From Kaistia defluvii (GTDB lineage Bacteria; Pseudomonadota; Alphaproteobacteria; Rhizobiales; Kaistiaceae), in NCBI RefSeq assembly GCF_026343955.1, contig NZ_JAPKNI010000015.1, positions 1 through 37,711 of the forward strand: a stretch of 37,711 nucleotides of DNA, written 5' to 3'. Each line of letters starts with the position of its first letter. Positions within the stretch are counted from its first letter, which is position 1. Position numbers and translations under genes: made by a program. The notes under the pieces are model-generated. The model made no database searches and had not been told where the DNA came from. It saw only the letters and a list, made by a program, of their open reading frames with translations. This document shows positions 8,584 to 17,203 of the stretch, piece by piece.

Positions 8584-9834
8584 TTACTTGGTCTCTTCGA
8601 GGCCGGCGATCATCTCGTCGACGGCGTCTTCCGCCGTCATCTGGCCGATCAGCACCTTCTGGAAGGCGGCGAGCACCGTGTGTTCCGACCAGCCGGCGAT
8701 GCCAACGAAATTGGCAGGCAGGCGGCCGAAGGAGAGCGTCTCGACGGCCGGTGCATAGAGCGGATTGCCGGTGATGCGCTCGTCCTGGACGACGGCCGCA
8801 TTGGCGGGGAAGTAGCCGGTCTTTTCCAGGAAAGCGATGGCCGGCTCGGCCTGGCCCCAATAGGAGATCCAGTCCCAGGACGCGTCGGCGTTCTCTTCCT
8901 TCATCAGCCCGTTATAGAGATAGGCGAGGCGGGCTACCCGGGCGGCGGGACCGGCGGGGATCGCGAAGGTCTTGAACTCGACGCCCGGCTTGAGCGCGGC
9001 CGAGATTTCCTGGAACGAGCCGGTATGGTGCCACACCATCGCCGTCTGGCCCGTGCGGAACGCTTCCATGATCTGGCGATAGCCATCGCCCGGCGCGCTG
9101 GGCGGCACGACCTTCTCGGTGGTGAACAGGCCGGCATAGAACTTGACCGCCTCGATCGCCTTGTCGCGGTCGAGGCCGATGTTGCCCTCCGCGTCGATCA
9201 CCGGGGCGCCGAAGGATTCCATCATGTCGAGCACGTATTTCTGGCCGCCGGCGCCGCCGCGCATGCCGAAGCCGAAGCGGCCCTTGGCCGGATCGGTCAT
9301 CTTCTTCGCGATGTCGACGAATTCGGCATAGGTGGTCGGCGGGCCGGCGATGCCGGCTTCCTCGAACCAGTCGGAGCGATAGTAGCCCCAGTCGACGAAG
9401 GCGAAGGCGGGAACGCCGTAGATCTTGCCTTCCTTCGAGATGCCGGCCCAGCGATCGGCGGGGAAGTTCGCCTTTTCCGACCAGCCATCGACGCGGGCCG
9501 TGATGTCGACCAGGCCTTCCATCGCCAGCATGTCGGCCAGGCGCTCGGCTGTCACCATCGTGGTGTTGGGCCGGCTGCCGGAAACCACGGCGGCGGTGAA
9601 CTTGGCCATGAACTCGGGGTTCGGGATGTTTTCCTGCGTCACCACGATTTCGGGATTGGCCTTGGCGAAGGCCTCCATCACCGCCTTCAGCCCGGCGAAT
9701 TCCGCCTGGCTGGTGAAGTGGTGCCAGTAATTGATGTCGGTGGCGGCGAACGCGCGCATTGGCGCAAGGGTGGCGGCGGCGGCCAGCGCGGCGGTGCCGG
9801 CCATCAGGCTGCGGCGCGTGATGTTGGCGATCAT
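8584..9834 (-). CDS. Extracellular solute-binding protein of a carbohydrate ABC transporter (family 1)
   Basis: 416 residues from the ATG at 9834, which has a strong GGGAGGAA ribosome binding site. The signal peptide (1-30) begins with a Tat-like TRRSLMAG, followed by an alanine-rich hydrophobic core and a likely AFA|A cleavage site. The mature protein opens with INYWHHFTSQAE and contains motifs of family 1 sugar-binding proteins (NPEIVVTQENIPNPEF, YGVPAFAFVDWGYYRSDWFEEAG, AMVWHHTGSFQEI). It delivers a carbohydrate or sugar acid from the periplasm to the permeases encoded downstream. First gene of the operon, divergent from the GntR-family regulator at 9997. The ligand is unknown. Confidence 0.93.
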   Translation of the reverse strand: MIANITRRSLMAGTAALAAAATLAPMRAFAATDINYWHHFTSQAEFAGLKAVMEAFAKANPEIVVTQENIPNPEFMAKFTAAVVSGSRPNTTMVTAERLADMLAMEGLVDITARVDGWSEKANFPADRWAGISKEGKIYGVPAFAFVDWGYYRSDWFEEAGIAGPPTTYAEFVDIAKKMTDPAKGRFGFGMRGGAGGQKYVLDMMESFGAPVIDAEGNIGLDRDKAIEAVKFYAGLFTTEKVVPPSAPGDGYRQIMEAFRTGQTAMVWHHTGSFQEISAALKPGVEFKTFAIPAGPAARVARLAYLYNGLMKEENADASWDWISYWGQAEPAIAFLEKTGYFPANAAVVQDERITGNPLYAPAVETLSFGRLPANFVGIAGWSEHTVLAAFQKVLIGQMTAEDAVDEMIAGLEETK

Positions 9835-9905
9835 TGGTTCCTCCCAGATCGGCACGTCGAATGCGTGAGATTGGCCGCCTCTCCCGCAACCAAAACCCAG
9901 AACTG

Positions 9906-9933
9906 ATTATTCACATAGCCACTCTGATAGCAA
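9906..9933 (-). promoter_or_regulatory. Candidate sigma70 promoter for the sugar ABC operon
   Basis: Read on the minus strand: TTGCTA (-35, 9933-9928), 16 nt spacer, AATAAT (-10, 9911-9906). It lies about 75 nt upstream of the binding-protein start, in an AT-richer island of otherwise GC-rich DNA. The -35 match is only partial. Confidence 0.4.
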
Positions 9934-9945
9934 CAGGGTGTCTGT

Positions 9946-9957
9946 TTCATATATGAA
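9946..9957. promoter_or_regulatory. Candidate GntR operator, perfect palindrome
   Basis: TTCATATATGAA is a perfect 12-bp palindrome in the divergent promoter region, immediately upstream of the candidate -35 of the transporter operon and about 40-50 nt before the regulator start. Short AT-centred palindromes in this position are typical operators of FCD-type GntR regulators. That the neighbouring regulator binds here is inferred from position. Confidence 0.55.
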
Positions 9958-9996
9958 GAACGTGCTATGGATACCGTCGCAGGAGGATCTCGAGTG

Positions 9997-10665
9997 ATGG
10001 CGCAGGCGGCGGAAGCTCCCACCAAATTGAGTCAGATCGCGTATCAGCGCTTCAAGGAGGCGCTGTTCTCGCGCCAGATCCCGATCGGCGCGACGGTTTC
10101 GCAGGGCGAACTGGCGGAGCTCCTGCAGGTCCAGACCGGCGCACTGCGCGAGGCGATGCAGCTTCTGGAGAAGGAGGGCTTCCTCACCGTCCTGCCCCGG
10201 TCCGGGATACGCATCGTCAAGCCCGACATGAGCCATCTGAAGGACTGCTTCCAGATGCGGCGGGCGCTGGAAGGGGAGGCGGTCCGCCGCTTTGCCGAGC
10301 GCGTCACGATGGGGGAGCTCGCCGACTGGCGGGCCCGGCATGAGCGGATCATCGATCTGGCGCATGGCGGGACCGTGGAATCGGCGCTGATCGAGCGCTC
10401 CACCGAGGTCGACCAGGCTTTTCACACCGCCCTGTCGGAGAGCACGCGCAACCCGCTGATGATCTCGGCCCATGTTCACATGATGGAACAGATCGGCGTC
10501 ATCCGGCTCGACAACATGTACATGCTGTCCTCGCTCGCGATCATCCAGACGATGCAGGAGCATCTGGCGGTGCTGGCCGCGCTCGAGGCGCGGGATCCGG
10601 ATGCCGCCGCTGCCGCCATGGACGCGCATCTGGCGCGCGCGATGCATCGGGCGATGGGTCTGTAG
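9997..10665 (+). CDS. GntR family transcriptional regulator, FadR/FCD subfamily
   Basis: 222 residues from the ATG at 9997. AGGAGG at 9981-9986 supports this start or the GTG at 9994; the ATG at 9967 would bury that ribosome binding site. N-terminal winged helix (about 8-75): LSQIAYQRFKEALF, VSQGELAELLQVQTGALREAMQLLEKEGFL, then the wing. The all-helical FCD ligand-binding domain (about 80-215) has the Asp and His residues expected for its metal site (EVDQAFHTAL, TMQEHLAVLAAL, MDAHLARAM). It probably represses the divergent sugar-acid transporter operon until an effector binds the FCD pocket. The target is inferred from the divergent arrangement and the palindrome between the genes. Confidence 0.9.
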   Translation: MAQAAEAPTKLSQIAYQRFKEALFSRQIPIGATVSQGELAELLQVQTGALREAMQLLEKEGFLTVLPRSGIRIVKPDMSHLKDCFQMRRALEGEAVRRFAERVTMGELADWRARHERIIDLAHGGTVESALIERSTEVDQAFHTALSESTRNPLMISAHVHMMEQIGVIRLDNMYMLSSLAIIQTMQEHLAVLAALEARDPDAAAAAMDAHLARAMHRAMGL

Positions 10666-10890
10666 GGCAGTCCGCCGCTGCGCCGCACCGTGCCCGCGGG
10701 CGCCTCGGCTTCCGGGGCGGAAAAGGTCGTTCTTCCCGAATCTGCAAGAGAGAAGAAAGGATTGTGAGCTAGCCTCCGCCCTGGCCGATGGCGTGATGTG
10801 GCGTCGCTCAAGCGCTTCCGATCCTCAGTCCGGCAGCCGGAGAGACCGCATCATCCCTTGATGTGTGCTTCCAGGACGGAACCCAGCGCG

Positions 10891-12528
10891 ATGAAAAATC
10901 TGACCATACGTCAACGCATAATCGGGAGCTTCGCAGCCGTCCTGGCGGTGATGTCGATCATGGCAGGGCTCGCCTTCGTGTCGCTCGTCCGCGCCGAGAC
11001 CGAGGCCACTGCCATCGAGACCAACACCATGCCGGGGCTGTTCTACAGCCTTCGCATGCGGGCCGGCTGGTTCGAAGCGCAGGCGCTGGTGCAGGATCTG
11101 GCGCTTTCCGACACGGACGCCGGCCGAGACGCGGCCGTGGTCGCCATCAACGCGAATGAGGAAAAGCTGCGCGGGTTCATGACGAGCTATGAAGGCTCGA
11201 TCGATTCCACCGAAGACCGCGACAACCTCGACACGGTGAAGCGCCTCTCCGAAATCGTCTTCGCCAAGAGATCGGATCTCGTCGCCATGACGCGGGGCGG
11301 CCTGTCGGACGACACCCTGGCGCGGCAGCGCTCGTCGATCAAGACCGATGTCGAGCCGGCGATCGTGGCGGTGCAGGACGCCCTGCGCAAGATGGTCGAC
11401 TACAACAAGAACAAGAGCGATTTCGCCACCCAGACGATCCTTGCCAACGCGCATGCCGGCAAGCTGATCCTCATCGTCAGCTTCGCGTTCACCCTCGCTT
11501 TGTCGCTGCTGCTCGGCTACTGGCTGTTCCGCGCCGTGATGGGCCCGCTCGGCAAGCTGGTGGCGGCGGTCGAGGTCATGCGCCGGGGCGATTTCAGTCA
11601 GCGCGCGACGCTGAACCAGCGCGATGAGTTTTCCACGCTCGCGGACGGCTTCAACGGCATGGCCGACGACCTCACCGGACTGATCGGCCAGGTGCAGAAA
11701 TCCGGCATCCAGGTCAATACCTCGATCACCGAAGTCGCCGCCACCTCCAAGCAGCAGCAGGCGACCGCCAACGAGATCGCCACCACGACGACGGAGATCG
11801 GCGCCACCGCCAAGGAGATCTCCGCGACCTCGAACGAACTCGTCCGCACCATGAACGAGGTCTCGACCGTGGCCGAGCAGACGGCGGGGCTCGCCAATGG
11901 CGGCCAGGCCGGGCTGCAGCGCATGGAAGCCACCATGCGCCACGTCATGGAGGCGGCCGGCGCCATCAACGCCAAGCTGGCGATCCTCAGCGAGAAGGCG
12001 GGCAACATCAACCAGGTCGTCACCACCATCACCAAGGTGGCCGATCAGACCAACCTGCTGTCGCTCAACGCCGCCATCGAGGCGGAGAAAGCGGGCCAGT
12101 ACGGTCGCGGCTTCGCCGTGGTGGCAACCGAGATCCGCCGCCTCGCCGACCAGACGGCCGTCTCGACCTATGACATCGAGCAGATGGTCAAGGACATCCA
12201 GTCCGCCGTCGCCGCCGGCGTCATGGGCATGGACAAGTTCTCCGAGGAAGTGCGCCGCGGCATGACGGAAGTGCAGCAGGTCGGCGGACAGCTATCGGAT
12301 ATCATCGAGCAGGTGCAGGGCCTGGTGCCGCGCTTCGAGATCGCCAATGAGGGTATGCAGGCGCAGGCGACCGGCGCCGGCCAGATCAGCGATGCGCTGT
12401 CGCAACTGAGCGAGGCGGCGCAGCAGACGGTCGAGTCGCTGCAGCAGTCATCGATCGCCATCGACGAGCTCAACCAGGTGTCGAGCGGGCTGCGCAACAG
12501 CATCACACGGTTCAAGCTGCGCGCCTGA
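10891..12528 (+). CDS. wspA: WspA, methyl-accepting chemotaxis protein of the Wsp surface-sensing pathway
   Basis: 545 residues from the ATG at 10891 (MKNLTIRQRIIGSF, as at the start of Pseudomonas WspA). TM1 about 10-32, periplasmic domain about 33-188, TM2 about 190-212 (LILIVSFAFTLALSLLLGYW), HAMP about 213-265, then a long cytoplasmic coiled coil. The signalling tip contains ITKVADQTNLLSLNAAIEAE and GRGFAVVATEIRRLADQT. The tip sequence and the YDIEQMV stretch after it closely resemble WspA. In known systems WspA clusters respond to surface contact or envelope stress and activate the WspE kinase. It is the first gene of a seven-gene block in the canonical order. The 225 nt upstream should hold the promoter, but I could not pinpoint one. 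A longer frame from 10798 lacks family support. Confidence 0.93.
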   Translation: MKNLTIRQRIIGSFAAVLAVMSIMAGLAFVSLVRAETEATAIETNTMPGLFYSLRMRAGWFEAQALVQDLALSDTDAGRDAAVVAINANEEKLRGFMTSYEGSIDSTEDRDNLDTVKRLSEIVFAKRSDLVAMTRGGLSDDTLARQRSSIKTDVEPAIVAVQDALRKMVDYNKNKSDFATQTILANAHAGKLILIVSFAFTLALSLLLGYWLFRAVMGPLGKLVAAVEVMRRGDFSQRATLNQRDEFSTLADGFNGMADDLTGLIGQVQKSGIQVNTSITEVAATSKQQQATANEIATTTTEIGATAKEISATSNELVRTMNEVSTVAEQTAGLANGGQAGLQRMEATMRHVMEAAGAINAKLAILSEKAGNINQVVTTITKVADQTNLLSLNAAIEAEKAGQYGRGFAVVATEIRRLADQTAVSTYDIEQMVKDIQSAVAAGVMGMDKFSEEVRRGMTEVQQVGGQLSDIIEQVQGLVPRFEIANEGMQAQATGAGQISDALSQLSEAAQQTVESLQQSSIAIDELNQVSSGLRNSITRFKLRA

Positions 12529-12555
12529 CGGCGGAAACGGCGGGGGGCCCACACG

Positions 12556-13020
12556 ATGCTGTTTCTCATGTTCCGGCTCGGTGCGGATCGCTACGTCCTC
12601 GATGTCGAGCAGGTCGAGGAAGTACTGCCCTTTCTCGAGCCGACGCTTCTGCCGGGGGCGCCGCACGGCGTCGCCGGAGCGATCAATTATCGCGGGCAGG
12701 CGGTGCCGTTGCTCGATCTGAGCGTGCTGGCGCTTGGCCGGCCTTCGGCAGCGGTGATCAGCACCCGCGTGATCCTGATCCGCTATCCCGTCGAGGGTGG
12801 CGAGACCCGCCGGCTCGGCCTTGTCGCCGAGCGGGTGATCGAGACGGTGTCGCGCGATCCCGACGACTTCGTGCCGTCCGGCGTCGATGCCGGCATGCCG
12901 CCTTATCTCGGCCCCGTCGCGTCGGATGCCGAGGGGGTGATCCAGCTGGTACGCGCCGAGGCCCTGCTGCCGGTCCAGCTTCGCGAGATCCTGTTTCGCA
13001 AGCTTCAGGCGGGTTCCTGA
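12556..13020 (+). CDS. wspB: WspB, CheW-like coupling protein
   Basis: 154 residues, essentially a single CheW domain: FRLGADRYVLDVEQVEEVLPFLE, GVAGAINYRGQAVPLLDLS, then the second subdomain ending GVIQLVRAEALLP. CheW proteins link the receptor tip to the CheA-type kinase at the cytoplasmic face of the membrane. It starts 27 nt after wspA, behind a G-rich stretch that may serve as ribosome binding site. Its stop TGA overlaps the ATG of wspC (TGATG). Assigned as WspB from its place between the receptor and the CheR-TPR gene; by sequence alone it is a generic CheW. Confidence 0.9.
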   Translation: MLFLMFRLGADRYVLDVEQVEEVLPFLEPTLLPGAPHGVAGAINYRGQAVPLLDLSVLALGRPSAAVISTRVILIRYPVEGGETRRLGLVAERVIETVSRDPDDFVPSGVDAGMPPYLGPVASDAEGVIQLVRAEALLPVQLREILFRKLQAGS

Positions 13021-14276
13021 TGCTGGGCGCCATCGAACAATTGCTCAAGGACGAGATCGGCCTCAACAGCCAGTCCGTCGGCCTGTCGGTGATCCGGTAT
13101 GCGCTGAGGGAGCGCATGACCGCGACCGGCATCGCCGACCAGCATGAATACTGGTCTGTCGTCACCCGCTCGCGCAGCGAGCTGCAGCAGCTGATCAATG
13201 CCGTCATCGTGCCGGAAACCTGGTTCTTCCGCGATCGCGACGCCTTTGCCGGCATGACCAGCTATGCCCGCGCCCACATCCCCCGGCGGCGACCGATCCG
13301 GCTCCTCAGCCTGCCATGCTCGACGGGCGAAGAGGCTTATACGATGGCGATGGCGATGTTCGACGCCGGCTATGGCGCCGACGACTTCACCATCGAGGCC
13401 CGCGACATCAGCTCGCGCAATCTGGAGCAGGCGCAGCTCGCGCTTTATGGCCGCAACTCGTTTCGCGGCACCGATCTCGCCTTTCGCGATCGCTATTTCG
13501 AGGCCGTCATGGAAGGGGGGTACCGGCCGAACGCGGCCGTGCTCGGGCGGGTCCATTTCAAGCTCGCCAACCTGCTCGATCCGCCCGAGGCGGCCGACCT
13601 GGGCGGCTACGACATCGTGTTCTGCCGCAACCTGCTGATTTATTTCGATCGCCCGACGCAGGACCGCGCGCTCGACCGGCTGGAGCAGTTCCTGGCGCCG
13701 GGTGGGCTGCTGCTGGTGGGCCCGGCCGAATCGGCGCTCCCGATCGCGCGCGGCTTCGCCTCGGCGCGACTGCCCATGGCGTTTGCCTTTGTGCGCGCGC
13801 CGAAGACCAAGGCGGTCCAGCCGCCCCGCGCCCCGGTACCGGCCGCGCCGCTTGCCATGCCGGTCGCACGACCCGTCGTCCCCCAGCGGCCGGCGCCGGC
13901 TAAAAAAACGCCGGCGGTGAGCCGGCCTTTGCAGCCGAAGGAAAGCCCCGCGCCGGATCCGCGGGTCGCCAGCCTGGCGTCGATCGAGCGGGCGGCTGAT
14001 CGCGGACGGCTGGCCGAGGCGCGAGAGGCGGCGCTGGCGCATCTGGCGCAGTTCGGCCCGTCCGCCGATGCCTTCTATCATCTGGCCCTGGTGCAGGATG
14101 CCGAAGGCAAACTGGCCGAGGCGATGCAGAACTATCGCAAGGCGATCTATCTGGCGCCCGATCATCGCGAGGCGCTGGCGCAACTGGCGCTGCTGCTGCA
14201 GCGGCAGGGCGATAGGGCCGGAGCCAGGGCCGTGAACAGCCGGCTCGACCGGATGGCGAACAGGAGCGGCAACTGA
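13020..14276 (+). CDS. wspC: WspC, CheR-type methyltransferase with C-terminal TPR repeats
   Basis: 418 residues. The CheR domain (about 1-260) has NAVIVPETWFFRD near 60-72, the SAM-binding LPCSTGEEAYTMAM near 98-111 and DIVFCRNLLIYFD near 198-210. A proline/alanine-rich linker (about 265-305) leads to a C-terminal TPR-like region (about 325-412; AFYHLALVQDAEGKLAEAMQNYRKAIYLAPDH). A CheR domain followed by TPRs is the WspC architecture. It methylates glutamates on WspA and so sets receptor activity, opposing WspF. Translationally coupled by one-base overlaps on both sides (TGATG). Confidence 0.93.
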   Translation: MLGAIEQLLKDEIGLNSQSVGLSVIRYALRERMTATGIADQHEYWSVVTRSRSELQQLINAVIVPETWFFRDRDAFAGMTSYARAHIPRRRPIRLLSLPCSTGEEAYTMAMAMFDAGYGADDFTIEARDISSRNLEQAQLALYGRNSFRGTDLAFRDRYFEAVMEGGYRPNAAVLGRVHFKLANLLDPPEAADLGGYDIVFCRNLLIYFDRPTQDRALDRLEQFLAPGGLLLVGPAESALPIARGFASARLPMAFAFVRAPKTKAVQPPRAPVPAAPLAMPVARPVVPQRPAPAKKTPAVSRPLQPKESPAPDPRVASLASIERAADRGRLAEAREAALAHLAQFGPSADAFYHLALVQDAEGKLAEAMQNYRKAIYLAPDHREALAQLALLLQRQGDRAGARAVNSRLDRMANRSGN

Positions 14277-14920
14277 TGTCGGACACTTCCGATCGGAAGG
14301 CGGACGAGGCCGGGATGGTGCATCCGCGCCGGCGCGACCGCCAGGCCTATGAGGCAATCGCGCGCGCCCTGCTTGATCGGCCTCTGCCGCCCGAGTACCG
14401 CGCCGAATGGGCTCGTCACTTCGCCGGTGAGAAGCCGATCGACGCCGGCGTGGAGGCAGAGCGCGCTGCCGCCGTGATCTTCCGGATCGGGGAGGAGTGG
14501 CTGGCGCTCTCGACCGCCGTGTTCAAGGAGGTGGCAGAACCGCCCCGGATTCACAGCCTGCCGCACCGGCGCACCGGCATCGTGCGCGGCATTGCCAATG
14601 TGCGCGGCGAACTGCTGGTCTGCATTTCCCTCGCGACCCTCCTCGGCATCGACAAGAACGCCGCCGTCGAGCGCGGCGACCGCAGCCTGCATTTCGAGCG
14701 CATGGTGGTGATCGGCCGCGCCAACGGCCGCATCGCCTTCTGCGTGCACGAGGTGCACGGCATCCATCGCTACGACAGCGGCGCGCTCACCGCGGTGCCC
14801 GGCACGGTCGGCCAGGCCGGGTCGTCGTTCACCAGCGCCATGCTGGCCTGGGAGGGACGCAGCGTCGGCCTGCTGGACGAGGCCAGGCTTCTCGACGCCA
14901 TCGATCGGAACATTGCATGA
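14276..14920 (+). CDS. wspD: WspD, CheW-like coupling protein with N-terminal extension
   Basis: 214 residues. An N-terminal segment of about 65 residues (DRQAYEAIARALLDRPLPPEYRAEWARHFA) precedes a CheW domain (AAAVIFRIGEEWLALSTAVFKEV, LPHRRTGIVRGIANVRGELLVCISLATLLG). The extended form is the usual difference between WspD and WspB. It provides the second adaptor in the receptor-kinase complex. Its TGA overlaps the ATG of wspE (ATGA), again indicating coupled translation. Confidence 0.9.
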   Translation: MSDTSDRKADEAGMVHPRRRDRQAYEAIARALLDRPLPPEYRAEWARHFAGEKPIDAGVEAERAAAVIFRIGEEWLALSTAVFKEVAEPPRIHSLPHRRTGIVRGIANVRGELLVCISLATLLGIDKNAAVERGDRSLHFERMVVIGRANGRIAFCVHEVHGIHRYDSGALTAVPGTVGQAGSSFTSAMLAWEGRSVGLLDEARLLDAIDRNIA

Positions 14921-17181
14921 GCGGCGAGGATTTCAGCCAGTTTTCCATGCTCGACCTGTTCAAGGCCGAGCTCGAGACGCAATCCGAGGCGCTGACGACG
15001 GGCCTGCTGGCGCTGGAGCGCAACCCGGTCGCCGCCGATCACCTCGAAGCCTGCATGCGTGCCGCCCATTCGCTGAAGGGGGCTGCTCGCATCATCGACC
15101 TGACGCCCGCCGTCGAAGTGGCGCATGCGATGGAAGAGTGCCTGGTGGCGGCGCAGCGCGGCAAGATCACCCTTCGCCACGACCATATCGACACCCTGCT
15201 GCGGGGTGTCGACCTGCTGGTGGCGATCGCGCTTTCCGAAAGTCCGGACGCCCCGCGCATCAAGGCGGACATCGCCCAGTTCCAGCGAACGCTGGAGGCG
15301 GCGGTTGCGGCGACCGGCGAATCCGCCATGCCGCCGGCCGAGGCTCCGGCGTCGAACCCGGTCAAGCCGGTGACGATCGAGCCTCCGGCGTCGCCGGCTC
15401 CGACCGAGCCGGTGGGCAGTGCCGGGTCTGCCGGCGCCGAGCGCATGGTGCGGGTGACGGCCGAAAGCCTCAATCGCCTGCTCGGGCTTGCCGGCGAGTC
15501 GCTGATGGAGGCGCGTCGTCTCCGCCCGTTCAATGACAGCCTGCTTCGCCTGAAGCGGCTGCAGGCGGACGCCGCGCGCGCCTTCGAGGATCTGCGCGCG
15601 GCGCTGGCCAGCACCGCCGAGGAACGGACGCAGCTCGCCTTTGAGGAAGCGCACCAGCGGCTGCTTGCTAGCCACGCCTTTCTCGCCGCGCGGCTGGACG
15701 AGATGGATTCGATCGATCGGCGCGCCACCGATCTCGCCAATCGGCTCTATGACGAGACGCTGGAGAGCCGCATGCGCCCGTTTGAGGATGGCGTTCGCCA
15801 CTTCTCGCGCACGGTGCGGGATCTGGGGCGCAGCCTCGGCAAGCAGGTGCGGCTGGAGATCATCGGCGGTTCGACATCGATTGATCGCGATATCCTCGAA
15901 CAGCTCGAGGCGCCGCTCGGGCATTTGCTGCGCAATGCCGTCGATCACGGCGTTGAAATGCCGGAAGAGCGCCTTGCCGCCGGCAAGCCGGCCGAGGCGG
16001 TCGTGCGCGTCGAGGCCTGGCACAAGGCCGGCCTGCTGCAGATCATCGTCGCCGACGATGGACGCGGCATCGATCTGGAGGCGATCCGCGCCGCGGTTCA
16101 GGCACGCAAGCTGACGACGGCCGAGACCGCCGCTCATCTGAGCGAGGTGGAACTGCTCGAATTCCTGTTCCTGCCGGGCTTCTCGATGAAGGCCGATGTC
16201 AGCCACATCTCTGGTCGCGGCGTCGGGCTGGATGCCGTCCAGGCGATGGCGAAGCAGGTTCGTGGCCTCGCCAGCGTCGCCTCCCAGCTTGGCAGCGGCA
16301 CCCAGTTCCAGCTGCAATTGCCCCTGACGCTCTCGGTGATGCGCACGCTGCTGGTCGAGGTCGACGGCGAACCCTATGCCTTTCCGCTGGCCGGCATCGT
16401 GCGCACCCTGGCGCTGTCGCGCGATGCGATCGAACTGCTGGAGGGACGGCCGCATTTCCGTTTCGACAACCGGCAGCTCGGCCTGCTGACGACGCATGAG
16501 GTGCTGGGGCGCGGCGAATCGCATCCGCAGGACGGCGACCTGCCGGTGGTCGTCGTCGGCGATCGCGTCAACCTGTACGGCATGATCGTCGATCGCTTCC
16601 TCGGCGAGCGCGAACTGGTGGTCCGGCCGCTCGATCCGCGGCTTGCCAAGGTCAAGGATATCAGCGCCGCGGCCCTGATGGAGGATGGCTCGCCGGTCCT
16701 GATCCTCGATGTCGCCGATCTCGTGCGCTCGGCAGAGAAACTGGCGGCGGCTGGCGGTCTGCGCACGCTGGAGCGGGGCGGTGCCAGCGCCGATGCCCGC
16801 CGCCGCAAGCGCATCCTCGTCGTCGACGATTCGCTCACCGTGCGCGAGCTGGAGCGCAAGCTGCTTGACTATAGTGGCTATGAGGTGGACGTCGCCGTCG
16901 ATGGCATGGATGGCTGGAACGCGGTCCGCTCCGACAATTACGATCTCGTGGTCACCGATATCGACATGCCGCGCATGGACGGAATCGAGTTGGTGACGCT
17001 GATCAAGAAGGATGTCAGGCTGCGAAGCCTCCCCGTCATGATCGTCTCCTACAAGGATCGCGAGGCGGATCGCGTCCGGGGGCTCGATGCCGGGGCGGAC
17101 TACTATCTCACCAAGGGCAGCTTCCATGACGAGACGCTGCTCAACGCGGTCAGGGACCTGATCGGAGAGGCGACGGAATGA
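14917..17181 (+). CDS. wspE: WspE, hybrid CheA-type histidine kinase with C-terminal receiver domain
   Basis: 754 residues. HPt domain first, with the phosphorylated His51 in AAHSLKGAARII; an Ala/Pro-rich linker; dimerisation helices (about 180-290); ATPase domain with N-box LLRNAVDHGVEMP (Asn340), G1 DDGRGIDL (380 on) and G2 GRGVGLDAV (433 on); CheW-like domain (about 470-610); receiver domain (about 629-754) with DDS near its start, Asp681 as phosphoacceptor (DLVVTDIDMPRMDG) and a late lysine in YLTKGS. The kinase passes phosphate to WspF and WspR. The start at 14917 is fixed by the ATGA overlap with wspD and by the start of the HPt domain. Length and domain order match WspE of Pseudomonas. 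Confidence 0.94.
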   Translation: MSGEDFSQFSMLDLFKAELETQSEALTTGLLALERNPVAADHLEACMRAAHSLKGAARIIDLTPAVEVAHAMEECLVAAQRGKITLRHDHIDTLLRGVDLLVAIALSESPDAPRIKADIAQFQRTLEAAVAATGESAMPPAEAPASNPVKPVTIEPPASPAPTEPVGSAGSAGAERMVRVTAESLNRLLGLAGESLMEARRLRPFNDSLLRLKRLQADAARAFEDLRAALASTAEERTQLAFEEAHQRLLASHAFLAARLDEMDSIDRRATDLANRLYDETLESRMRPFEDGVRHFSRTVRDLGRSLGKQVRLEIIGGSTSIDRDILEQLEAPLGHLLRNAVDHGVEMPEERLAAGKPAEAVVRVEAWHKAGLLQIIVADDGRGIDLEAIRAAVQARKLTTAETAAHLSEVELLEFLFLPGFSMKADVSHISGRGVGLDAVQAMAKQVRGLASVASQLGSGTQFQLQLPLTLSVMRTLLVEVDGEPYAFPLAGIVRTLALSRDAIELLEGRPHFRFDNRQLGLLTTHEVLGRGESHPQDGDLPVVVVGDRVNLYGMIVDRFLGERELVVRPLDPRLAKVKDISAAALMEDGSPVLILDVADLVRSAEKLAAAGGLRTLERGGASADARRRKRILVVDDSLTVRELERKLLDYSGYEVDVAVDGMDGWNAVRSDNYDLVVTDIDMPRMDGIELVTLIKKDVRLRSLPVMIVSYKDREADRVRGLDAGADYYLTKGSFHDETLLNAVRDLIGEATE

Positions 17182-17203
17182 ACGCGGATAGCGGACTTCG
17201 TCC

